64,000 nt of DNA, taken from Rhodobacteraceae bacterium CCMM004. GTDB lineage: Bacteria; Pseudomonadota; Alphaproteobacteria; Rhodobacterales; Rhodobacteraceae. The stretch covers positions 558,001 to 622,000 of the forward strand of contig RZWH01000001.1 in NCBI GenBank assembly GCA_004005435.1, read 5' to 3'. Below are positions 47,401 through 54,919 of this stretch, piece by piece (within the stretch, counting starts at the first letter, position 1; each line of letters begins with the position of its first letter). The notes under the pieces are model-generated. The model was not told where the DNA came from and searched no databases. It was given only the letters and a program-made list of their open reading frames with translations. Both the position numbers and the translations under genes were made by a program.

Positions 47401-48582
47401 TCAGACCGCGTCGAGCGCCCCCAGCACGTCGGTCAGCAGGTCGCGCGGGTCCTCGATCCCCACGCTCAGCCGCACCAGGCCGGGCCCGATCCCGAGCGCC
47501 GCGCGCTGCTCCTCGCTCAGCCGCTGGTGGGTGGTGGTGGCGGGGTGCGTCACGATCGATTTGGCATCGCCCAGGTTGTTGGAAATCGTCACCAGTTTCA
47601 AGGCGTTGAGGAACTGGAATGCCGCCGCGCGCCCGCCCGCGATGTCCAGCGACAGGACCGTCCCGCCGGACCCCATCTGCGCCATGGCGAGGGCGTGCTG
47701 GGGGTGGTCGGGCAGGCCGGGATAGATGGTGCGTGCCAGCTTGTCGTGGCCCGACAGGGCCTCGGCCAGGGTCTGCGCCCCTGCGGCCTGGGCGCGCACG
47801 CGCAGATCCAGCGTCTCCATTCCCTTCAGCATCACCCAGGCGGTGAAGGGCGACATGGCCCCGCCCGTGTGCTTCATGTAGGGCTCGACCGTCTTGCGCA
47901 CGAAGGTCTCGGTGCCCAGGATAACGCCGCCCAGCGCCCGTCCTTGCCCGTCGATATGCTTGGTCGCGGAATACACCACCACGTCGGCCCCGAGCGCCAG
48001 GGCGCGGGAGAAGATCGGCGTGGCAAAGACGTTGTCGACCACCACCGTGGCGCCCGCCCGGTGGGCGATCTCCGCAACGCCGGCCAGGTCGATCACTTCG
48101 AGCGTGGGGTTCGACACGGTCTCCAGAAACACCGCGCGGGTGTCGGGGCGCACCGCCGCCGCCCAGGCGTCGAGGTCGGTGCCGTCCACGAACGTCACCT
48201 CGACGCCGAAGCGGGCCAGCACCTCCTCCAGAATATAGAGACATGAGCCGAAGAGCGCCCGAGCGCTGACCACGTGATCGCCCGCGCGCAGCATCGAGGT
48301 CAGCGCGCCGCTGACCGCGGCCATGCCGCTGGCGGTGGCAAAGCCCGCCTCCGCCCCCTCCAGCGCCGCGATGCGGTCCTCGAACATCGCCACGGTGGGG
48401 TTGCCGTAGCGGGCGTAGATGAACTCGTCGGGGCCCGCCGCCTCGAACCGGGCCGCCGCCGCCTCGGCGCTGTCGTAGACGAATCCCTGGGTGAGAAAGA
48501 TCGCCTCGCTCACCTCGCCATAGCCGGACCGGCGGATGCCGCCATGGACCAGCCTCGTGCGGTCGTTCCAATCGTCGCTCAC
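47401..48582 (-). CDS. metZ: O-succinylhomoserine sulfhydrylase MetZ
   Basis: PLP enzyme forming homocysteine from O-succinyl- (or O-acetyl-) homoserine and sulfide in methionine synthesis. It has 393 residues. The PLP lysine is in VYSATKHIDGQGRALGG at about residue 207; the phosphate-binding loop is ATASGMAAVSGALTS. The start is GTG (VSDDWNDRT), eight bases after AAGGA; an ATG 24 bases upstream would place the ribosome-binding site inside the gene. A SAM-II riboswitch precedes it, as expected for metA/metZ in alphaproteobacteria. Confidence 0.94.
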   Translation of the reverse strand: MSDDWNDRTRLVHGGIRRSGYGEVSEAIFLTQGFVYDSAEAAAARFEAAGPDEFIYARYGNPTVAMFEDRIAALEGAEAGFATASGMAAVSGALTSMLRAGDHVVSARALFGSCLYILEEVLARFGVEVTFVDGTDLDAWAAAVRPDTRAVFLETVSNPTLEVIDLAGVAEIAHRAGATVVVDNVFATPIFSRALALGADVVVYSATKHIDGQGRALGGVILGTETFVRKTVEPYMKHTGGAMSPFTAWVMLKGMETLDLRVRAQAAGAQTLAEALSGHDKLARTIYPGLPDHPQHALAMAQMGSGGTVLSLDIAGGRAAAFQFLNALKLVTISNNLGDAKSIVTHPATTTHQRLSEEQRAALGIGPGLVRLSVGIEDPRDLLTDVLGALDAV

Positions 48583-48634
48583 GGGAGTGTCCTTTCCAGT
48601 TCCCAACCACCGACGCTGCCGGGGTGGGACCCGA

Positions 48635-48698
48635 CCTCTTTAGCGGCATGTTTAACGTGGCCCGCAATCCGGTGAACAAATCGCCACGCCGCGTGGCG
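48635..48698 (-). promoter_or_regulatory. SAM-II riboswitch in the metZ leader, with a competing hairpin
   Basis: The leader RNA reads CGUGGCGAUUUG, then CCGGAUUGCGG, GCCACGUUAAACAUG and CCGCUAAAGAGG, the conserved SAM-II layout. P1 pairs CGUGGC (48688-48683) with GCCACG (48661-48656); the pseudoknot pairs GCGG with CCGC; UUAAA and GCUAAAG match the consensus loops. Binding SAM should lower metZ expression. Just upstream, CGCCACG (48698-48692) can pair with CGUGGCG (48688-48682), an alternative stem using the same 5' strand as P1. The aptamer ends 53 bases before the GTG, so its SD-like tail is not the actual ribosome-binding site. Confidence 0.9.
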
Positions 48699-48810
48699 TA
48701 GCGCCGTTGCCTGTGGCGGTCAAGCATCGTCACGGGGGCGTAATCTGTCCGTCACCCCTGTGTCGTATGTATGGGCGATCCGACGCCCACAAGATGTAGG
48801 GGAGAGCGCC

Positions 48811-49710
48811 ATGCCCCTGGCGGCGATCACCGTAACCCAGGCGGGCGGCCTGGACGGAGCGGACGGGCTGGCATCGGCCCTGGACGCCCTGCCCCGGGGG
48901 CGGCCCGTGGTGCTGCTCATCCATGGGTTCAAATACCGGCCGGGCGATCCGCGCCGCTGTCCTCATCGGCATATCCTGGCGCTGCGGCCCGATCCAGGCG
49001 GCCGCAGGCGCGTATCGTGGCCGCGCCACCTGGGCGTCGGACGGGATCCCGCCGCGCCCCTCTGCGTCGCCGTCGGCTGGCCCGCGGGCGGCAGCATCTG
49101 GCAGGCGTGGCGCAGCGCCGACACGACGGCCCGGACCGTGGCCGACCTGATCGGCGCCATCGCCGCGCGGCGAGGCGCCCCCGTCCATGGCCTGGCTCAC
49201 TCCCTGGGCGCCCGTGTCGCGTTGCGCGCCGCGGCGGCGGCCCCCGCGGGCAGCGTCGGGCGCCTGCTCCTCTTGTCCGCCGCGGCGGCGCAGGAGGATG
49301 CCGCGGCGGCCCTGGCCGTGCCGGGGTTGGAGGCCGTGAGCGTCGCGAGCCGCGAAAACGACCTCTTCGACGCGGCTTTGGAGCTCGCTCTGGGGCTGCG
49401 CGATCGCAGCCTGGGGGCCGGTCTGTCCGCGCCGCATCGCCGCTGGGCGGATCTCGACATCGGCGCGCCCGAGACCGGCGCCGCCCTGTCCCGGCTGGGC
49501 CATCCGATCCGCACCCGGCCCGCACGGGTCTGCCATTGGTCGCCGTATCTGACGCCAGGGCTCTTCGGTCTCTACCGCCGTCTGCTGCTGGCGCCCGGCA
49601 CCCTGCCCCTGTCGGATCTGCGCGCGGCGCTGCCCGCCCGCGTGGCGCCCCGGTGGTCGCGCCTGCTGCCGCCGCGGCCAGCCCAGGGCGGCGTGCTCCT
49701 GCGCCCTTGA
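48811..49710 (+). CDS. Alpha/beta-hydrolase-like protein
   Basis: 299 residues. It begins MPLAAITVTQAGG; VVLLIHGFKYRPGDP at about 31-45 is the oxyanion-hole HGF motif, and GLAHSLGARVALRAAA at about 127-142 holds the nucleophile elbow (Ala-His-Ser-Leu-Gly, Ser at about 131). This resembles DUF900-type hydrolases. No signal peptide, so probably cytosolic; substrate unknown. A TAGGGGAGAG site precedes the ATG. It is divergent from metZ and starts 55 bp upstream of a GST gene on the same strand. Confidence 0.82.
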   Translation: MPLAAITVTQAGGLDGADGLASALDALPRGRPVVLLIHGFKYRPGDPRRCPHRHILALRPDPGGRRRVSWPRHLGVGRDPAAPLCVAVGWPAGGSIWQAWRSADTTARTVADLIGAIAARRGAPVHGLAHSLGARVALRAAAAAPAGSVGRLLLLSAAAAQEDAAAALAVPGLEAVSVASRENDLFDAALELALGLRDRSLGAGLSAPHRRWADLDIGAPETGAALSRLGHPIRTRPARVCHWSPYLTPGLFGLYRRLLLAPGTLPLSDLRAALPARVAPRWSRLLPPRPAQGGVLLRP

Positions 49711-49764
49711 CGCCCCGGTCAAGGGTGCCACCCTGGCCCCCACCGCCGCAAACCGGAGAGCCCC

Positions 49765-50439
49765 ATGCCCGCGCCTATCGACCTCTACTACTGGCCCACC
49801 CCCAACGGGTGGAAGGTGACCGTGGCACTGGAAGAGATGGACCTGCCCTATCGCGTCCATCTGGTCGACATCGGCCGGGGGGACCAGTTCGCCCCCGCGT
49901 TCCTAGAGATCGCGCCCAACAACAAGATGCCGGCGATCGTCGACCCCGAGGGGCCGGACGGCGCGCCGATCTCGCTGTTCGAGTCCGGCGCGATCCTGCA
50001 ATACCTGGCCCGCAAGACCGGCCGTTTCGGCGGCGCGACCGAGCGCGAGCGCATCGCGGTGGACCAGTGGCTGATGTGGCAGATGGGCGGCCTGGGGCCG
50101 ATGGCCGGTCAGGCGCACCATTTCCTCAAGTTCGCGCCGGTGGCCGATCCGCCGCAGGTGATTCCCTACGCCCAGGACCGGTATCGGTCCGAGACGGCAC
50201 GGCTCTACCGCGTGCTCGATGCGCAGTTGGGCCGCAATGCGTTCGTCGCCGGCCCCGAGCCGACCATCGCCGACATGGCGATCTGGCCCTGGGCGTCTCT
50301 GTGGGAGGGGCAGGAGCAGACCCTCGACGATAAACCCCACCTGTCCCGCTGGCTCGACTCCATGGCCGCCCGCCCTGCCGTTCAGCGCGGCCGCGCCGTC
50401 CACGCCGACCTGCGCCGCGAGCCGCCCAAGCCGACGTAG
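49765..50439 (+). CDS. Nu-class glutathione transferase (YfcG/YghU type)
   Basis: 224 residues. The N-terminus IDLYYWPTPNGWKVTVALEEMDLPYRVHLVDI carries the TPNGxKV motif of Nu-class GSTs, which act as glutathione-dependent disulfide reductases or peroxidases; the Asn in TPNG contacts glutathione. FESGAILQYLARKTGRF and the C-domain PTIADMAIWPWA follow. It lies 54 bases downstream of the hydrolase gene and is convergent with yciB across a large repeat block. Confidence 0.92.
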   Translation: MPAPIDLYYWPTPNGWKVTVALEEMDLPYRVHLVDIGRGDQFAPAFLEIAPNNKMPAIVDPEGPDGAPISLFESGAILQYLARKTGRFGGATERERIAVDQWLMWQMGGLGPMAGQAHHFLKFAPVADPPQVIPYAQDRYRSETARLYRVLDAQLGRNAFVAGPEPTIADMAIWPWASLWEGQEQTLDDKPHLSRWLDSMAARPAVQRGRAVHADLRREPPKPT

Positions 50440-51124
50440 GGCTGCCTCCCGCGGCGCCGGGGTCTTCTCGCGGGAAGGGCGGCGCCGTCCCGCCGGGGCG
50501 GGTAGAGCGGAACGCGCCAACGACGCAAGCATCCACGTCGCGGCGGCTGAACCACCTTCGCCAAAAAGCGCCGCCCCGGGGGGGGCGGGACGGCGCTGCC
50601 CGGCGTGCCGCCGGGCGGGAGTCGGGGGCTGGCGTGGTGCGGGGACGGCAGACGGGGTCGGCAGCGAGAAGGACCGGCCGTGCTTCGCGGTGAGGGCAGC
50701 GCCGTCCCGCCGGGGCACGGTGGAGCGGGGCTGGACGGGCTCGGAAGCATCCACGCCGCGGCGGCTGAACCACCTTCGCCAAAAAGCGCCGCCCCGGGGG
50801 GGCGGGACGGCGCTGCCCGGCGTGCCGCCGGGCGGGAGTCGGGGGCTGGCGTGGTGCAGGGACGGTCGCCGTTGCCGTGTGGCAAACCGTTGGCGCCCTC
50901 CCGGTAAGGGCAGTGCCGTCCCGCCGGGGCGCGGTCGAGCGGCGTGGGACGGTCCCAGAAGCATTGACGTCGCGACGGCTTACCCACCTTCGCCAAAGCG
51001 CCGTCCCGGGGGGCGGGACGGCGCTGCCCGGCGTGCCGCCGGGCGGGGCGTGGGGGCGGGTCCGGTGCAGGGACGGCAGACGGGGTCGGCGGGCTTCGGG
51101 GCGGGCGGCCCGCTCCGGCCCCCC
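50440..51124. repeat. Family B inverted-repeat elements, three tandem copies (B4-B6)
   Basis: Convergent gap of 685 bp with three direct copies: cores 50477-50601, 50694-50818 and 50908-51029 (period about 217 and 214 bp). Each core starts GGGCAGCGCCGTCCCGCC (B4 and B6 with one change) and ends with the complement GGCGGGACGGCGCTGCCC. The interior is well conserved (GAAGCATCCACG, GGCGGCTGAACCACC, TTCGCCAAAAAGCGCC, then CCCCGGGGGG). Each core is followed by a conserved tail GGCGTGCCGCCGGGCGGG. No gene is present. Confidence 0.9.
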
Positions 51125-51742
51125 TCAGGCGTCTTTATCGCCGGTGCCGTGGCGCTCGAACAGCTTGCCCTGGAAAATGAAGAAGACGAAGATCGCCCCG
51201 GTCAGCCCGAACGTCTTGAAGTTCACCCAGGCGTCGGTGGACATGGTGCGCCACACCGCCTCATTGGCCACGGCAAGGGCGAAGAACAGCGCGCAGAACC
51301 GCCGGGTCAGGATCATCCAGCCCTCCGGCGTCAGCGGGATCGCCTCGCCCAGAACCGCCCTGAGCCAACTCTCGCCCCGCAGGAGGCCGATCCCCAAGAG
51401 GCCGCCGAAGATCAGGTAGATCAGCGTCGGCTTCATCTTGAAGAACCGCTCGTCATTCAGCCACACGGTGAGACCGCCGAAGACGACCACCAGCACCAGG
51501 GTGACGATCTGCATCCGGCTGAGCTTGCCCGTCAGTTTCCACACCGCCCAGGTGCTGAGCGCCATCAGCGGGATGAACGCGGCGGTGATCAGGATGAACC
51601 CGGAATAGGCCGTGCCCCCGATCTCGAAGCTCCGGTCGCGCAGCGCCAGGTAGCCCACGAAGAACAGCGCGATGGGCCCCAGCTCCAGCAGCGTCTTGAG
51701 CCCCCCGCCCGGCTCTTTCCCCGCTTCGTCTCCGTCCGACAT
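51125..51742 (-). CDS. yciB: Inner-membrane septation-type protein YciB (IspZ)
   Basis: 205 residues, six predicted helices. Family features are LLELGPIALFFVGYLAL, VFGGLTVWLNDERFFKMKPTLIYLIFGGLLGIG and TRRFCALFFALAVANEAVWR. In enteric bacteria YciB affects envelope integrity and division. I start at MSDGDEAGKEPG (51742), 11 bases from the stop of the upstream EamA gene, so the two are likely cotranscribed. Confidence 0.93.
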   Translation of the reverse strand: MSDGDEAGKEPGGGLKTLLELGPIALFFVGYLALRDRSFEIGGTAYSGFILITAAFIPLMALSTWAVWKLTGKLSRMQIVTLVLVVVFGGLTVWLNDERFFKMKPTLIYLIFGGLLGIGLLRGESWLRAVLGEAIPLTPEGWMILTRRFCALFFALAVANEAVWRTMSTDAWVNFKTFGLTGAIFVFFIFQGKLFERHGTGDKDA

Positions 51743-51753
51743 GTCTCGCCCCT

Positions 51754-52662
51754 TCAACCACCCAGTTCCACGATCACCGCACCCGCCGCGATCAGCGCCA
51801 TCAGCGACGCCCGCCGCGGCCCCACCTTTTCGCCCAGCACCAGCCAGCCGATCAATGCGGCAAAGACGGTGGACGTCTCGCGCAGAACCGCCGCCTCGCC
51901 CACCTTGTCGAGTCGCGTGGCCAGCATTACCGCACCGAAGCTGAAAAAGGCCACCACCGCCCCTACCAGCCCGCGCGCGACCAGCGGTCCCAGAGGCGGG
52001 GGATCGGCCATCCGCCGCCAGCGGTGGAGCGCCAGGGGCGGCATCACCGACACCAGCCCGTCGAGGAAGAAGAACCAGGCGAGAAACGTCAGCGGGTCGG
52101 CCGTGGCGCGGATCCCGTAGGCATCGTAGGTCGTGTAGAGCGCCACGAACAGCCCGGTCAGAACCGCCAGGCGCAGCGCGGCCGGGAGGGTGTGGCGGTC
52201 CACATCGAGAAACAGCAGGTTATAGCCTGCGAGCCCGAAGATCCCGGCGAGCAGCACCGCGACGCCCATCCACTGAGCCGGGGTAAAGCTCTCGCCGAAC
52301 ACGACGCTGGCCGCCAGAACGGTCACCAGGGGGCCGGTGCCGCGCACCACGGGATAGACGACCGTGTAGGCGCCCTTGGTATAGGCGAAGGCTTGGCTCA
52401 GCTTGTATCCCGTATGGATCACCAGGACGCCGGCAAAGATCGGCCACATGTGCGGCTCGGGCCACGGCACGGCGAACAGCGCCAGAGGCATCGCCAACAG
52501 GCCATAGCTCACGTCGATGGCGCCGCGGCTGAGCCAGGGGTCGTGGCGGCCCTTCTGCAGCGCGCCGAAGACGGCGTGGAGAAACGCCGCCATGAGCGCC
52601 ATGACCAGCGCCGCGCGGTGCCCGGCCTCGGTCCCTTCGAGCGAGATCAGCCAGTCGCTCAC
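51754..52662 (-). CDS. EamA-family (DMT) transporter, second copy
   Basis: 302 residues with about ten membrane segments. It starts at a GTG (VSDWLISLEG) before helix 1 (AALVMALMAAFLHAVFGALQKG). The second EamA half ends with LGEKVGPRRASLMALIAAGAVIVELG. PVVRGTGPLVTVLAASVVFGE in the middle is typical of the family. Substrate unknown; it resembles the 30132 gene only at family level. Confidence 0.87.
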   Translation of the reverse strand: MSDWLISLEGTEAGHRAALVMALMAAFLHAVFGALQKGRHDPWLSRGAIDVSYGLLAMPLALFAVPWPEPHMWPIFAGVLVIHTGYKLSQAFAYTKGAYTVVYPVVRGTGPLVTVLAASVVFGESFTPAQWMGVAVLLAGIFGLAGYNLLFLDVDRHTLPAALRLAVLTGLFVALYTTYDAYGIRATADPLTFLAWFFFLDGLVSVMPPLALHRWRRMADPPPLGPLVARGLVGAVVAFFSFGAVMLATRLDKVGEAAVLRETSTVFAALIGWLVLGEKVGPRRASLMALIAAGAVIVELGG

Positions 52663-52993
52663 CCCTGTCCGCCGGGCCCGCCTGTCCGCCCCGGGCCGGT
52701 CGACGGCCACCGCGGCGCGGCGAGCGGCGGACGGCGGCGCGGGGCCGGACCGGCGCCGTCATGGCCGACGTGCCCGCCGTCCCGCGGACGGTAACGTTCA
52801 CACGCCCCCTGGCGGCGATCCGATGCGGCCGTATGCGGAGCGGACGCTCGCAGCGATCCCTTGCAGCCGGCGAGACCCCTCCCACCGGCGCGCGGACCCG
52901 GGCGGCGGGTCGAATCACCATGGCGGCGATCTCCGCCGCATCGGTGGAGGTCGCCCGGTTCCCCGTCCATGGGATCGCGCAACCGGTGGGCGC
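52663..52993. other. Intergenic region upstream of the EamA gene, no recognised content
   Basis: 331 bp between the ftsY stop and the EamA start, both on the minus strand. It is GC-rich. A short plus-strand frame at 52761-53000 (79 codons) has no recognisable features and runs over the ftsY 3' end; I do not count it as a gene. No repeat of family A or B is present. Confidence 0.4.
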
Positions 52994-54118
52994 TCACTGA
53001 GCGGCCCCGGTCAGGGCGCGGGCGAACTCCTCGGGGTCGAAGGGGGCCAGGTCGTCGATCTGTTCGCCCACGCCGATGGCGTGGATCGGCAGGCCGAAGC
53101 GGTCGGCCAGCGCCACCAGCACGCCGCCCCGGGCGGTGCCGTCGAGCTTGGTCATCACAAGGCCGGAGACGTCCGCGAGTTTTTGGAAGATCTCCACCTG
53201 GCTCAGCGCGTTCTGCCCGGTGGTTGCGTCGAGGACCAGCAACGTGTTGTGCGGCGCCGACGGATCCTTCTTGCGGATGACGCGCACGATCTTGGCCAGC
53301 TCCTCCATCAGATCGGCGCGGTTCTGGAGCCGACCGGCGGTGTCGATCATCAACAGGTCCGCACCCTCGGCCTCGGCCCGGGTCATGGCATCGAAGGCCA
53401 GGCTGGCCGGATCGGTGCCCTGGGGCGCGGTCATCACCGGCACGCCCGCGCGGTCGCCCCAGACCTGCAACTGTTCGACCGCCGCGGCGCGGAAGGTGTC
53501 GCCGGCGGCGATCACCACCGATTTGCCCGCGGCGCGGAACTGGCTGGCCAGCTTGCCGATGGTCGTGGTCTTGCCCGAGCCGTTGACGCCCACCACCAGA
53601 ACCACCTGCGGCCGTTTCTGATAGAGCGGCATGGGGCGCGCCACCGGCTCCATGATCCGCGCGACCTCCTCGGCCAAGAGCGCCTTGATCTCGTCGGTGG
53701 AGAGCCGGCGGCCGTAGCGCCCCTCGGCCATGTTGGCGGTGACGCGGGCGGCGGTGTCGACGCCCATGTCGGCGGTGATCAGCAAGTCCTCCAGGCTCTC
53801 CAGCATGTCGTCGTCCAGCACCCGGCGCACCACCGGCGCCGCGTCGCGCCCGCCGCCGAAAACCCGGCCCAGCAGACCAGGGCGCCCGGCCGGCGGCGCG
53901 GTCTCTTCCGGCTGATCGGCGGGCGGCGGCACGTCCGCGGGGGGCATCGTCGGGTCCGGCGCGGGCGACGGCGGCACGTCCGGCGTGGGCACGGGGGGCG
54001 CTGGCGGGTCGGCGGGGGGCTCTGCCGACCCGCCTTCCTCGACGATGGCCTCCAGCCCCTCGTCGATCTTGGACGAACTCTTGAAGAGCCGCGTCTTCAG
54101 CTTGTTGAAAAACGACAT
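52994..54118 (-). CDS. ftsY: Signal recognition particle receptor FtsY
   Basis: SRP receptor GTPase for cotranslational membrane targeting, 374 residues. It starts MSFFNKLKTRLFKSSSKIDEG with an amphipathic basic helix, then a Pro/Asp/Ala-rich acidic A-domain (about 30-90). In the NG domain: G1 GVNGSGKTTTIGKLA at about 173-187, DTFRAAAVEQL, DTAGRL (G3) and TKLDGTARGG (G4). A long leader with little similarity is normal. The divergent neighbour at 54218 is a small kinase-like gene. Confidence 0.96.
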   Translation of the reverse strand: MSFFNKLKTRLFKSSSKIDEGLEAIVEEGGSAEPPADPPAPPVPTPDVPPSPAPDPTMPPADVPPPADQPEETAPPAGRPGLLGRVFGGGRDAAPVVRRVLDDDMLESLEDLLITADMGVDTAARVTANMAEGRYGRRLSTDEIKALLAEEVARIMEPVARPMPLYQKRPQVVLVVGVNGSGKTTTIGKLASQFRAAGKSVVIAAGDTFRAAAVEQLQVWGDRAGVPVMTAPQGTDPASLAFDAMTRAEAEGADLLMIDTAGRLQNRADLMEELAKIVRVIRKKDPSAPHNTLLVLDATTGQNALSQVEIFQKLADVSGLVMTKLDGTARGGVLVALADRFGLPIHAIGVGEQIDDLAPFDPEEFARALTGAAQ

Positions 54119-54217
54119 TGGGTCCGCCTCCGCCTGATCCTGGGAGGTAGTCGGTTTGCCGCGCGGATGGAAGGGCGGGGGTTTGCCACGCCGCCCGCCG
54201 CGCCATATGACAGTTTC

Positions 54218-54919
54218 ATGACGGTTCTGCTAAACTCTGGCGACACCGCCGCCCCGCGGTTGGAGCGGGTGGCCCTCGCTGACGGGCACGCCTGGGTCAA
54301 GCGGCCCGAGCGGCTGCGCTGGCTGCGCCGGTTGCAAAAGGGCGACGCCCGCGCCGGGTTCGAGGCGGAACGCCGCGCGCTCAAGGCGCTGGCCGCCGCC
54401 GGGGCGCCGGTGCCGCGGATCGTGGACGAGGGCGCGGACTGGTTCGCGACCGAGGAATGCGGCATCACGCTCGACCGTCTGGTGGGGCGCGCGGAGGGGC
54501 CCCGCGCGTTCGCCGCCGCGGGCCGCGCGCTGGCCGATCTGCACCGCGCGGGGTTCAGCCACGGGCGCCCGGCGCCCAAGGACATGGCCTGGGACGGCAC
54601 GCGCATCGCTCTGCTGGACCTCGAACGCTATGCCGAGGCGCGCAACACCCCGCGCGGCCACGCCTGGGATCTGGCGATCTTCGTCTTCAGCCTGCACGCG
54701 CTGGCCGGGGATGGCCCCGAGACGGGCGCGGCCGTCGCCGCCTACCGCGCCGCCGACCGGATGGGCACCTGGGACCGCGCGGCGCGGCTGGTGCGGCGGC
54801 TGGCCTGGGTCGCGCCCCTGGCCCGTTGGGTGGCCGCGACGCGCCCCGAGGGCCGCGGCAAGGAATGGAGGGCGGTGGCGCCGACGCTCGCCGCCTTCGC
54901 TCAGCCCTCCAGGGACTGA
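54218..54919 (+). CDS. Small kinase-like protein (WaaP/RIO-type fold)
   Basis: 233 residues resembling Kdo/lipopolysaccharide or RIO-like kinases. Residues about 36-50 (GDARAGFEAERRALKALAAAG) fit the region around the alpha-C Glu. The catalytic loop is HRAGFSHGRPAPKDMAWDG at about 108-126 and the metal motif LLDLERY at about 130, where DLE replaces DFG. The nucleotide-binding Lys is probably in WVKRPER at about 27. Substrate unknown. Its 3' end overlaps the stop of the convergent NuoE/NuoF fusion by 19 bases. Confidence 0.8.
   Translation: MTVLLNSGDTAAPRLERVALADGHAWVKRPERLRWLRRLQKGDARAGFEAERRALKALAAAGAPVPRIVDEGADWFATEECGITLDRLVGRAEGPRAFAAAGRALADLHRAGFSHGRPAPKDMAWDGTRIALLDLERYAEARNTPRGHAWDLAIFVFSLHALAGDGPETGAAVAAYRAADRMGTWDRAARLVRRLAWVAPLARWVAATRPEGRGKEWRAVAPTLAAFAQPSRD

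Noticed and set aside
50477-51029. Possible CRISPR array
   Set aside because: The repeat period is about 215 bp, the repeated part is over 100 bp, and there are no cas genes.
52761-53000. 79-codon plus-strand frame upstream of ftsY
   Set aside because: No ribosome-binding site or family similarity, and it overlaps the ftsY 3' end.
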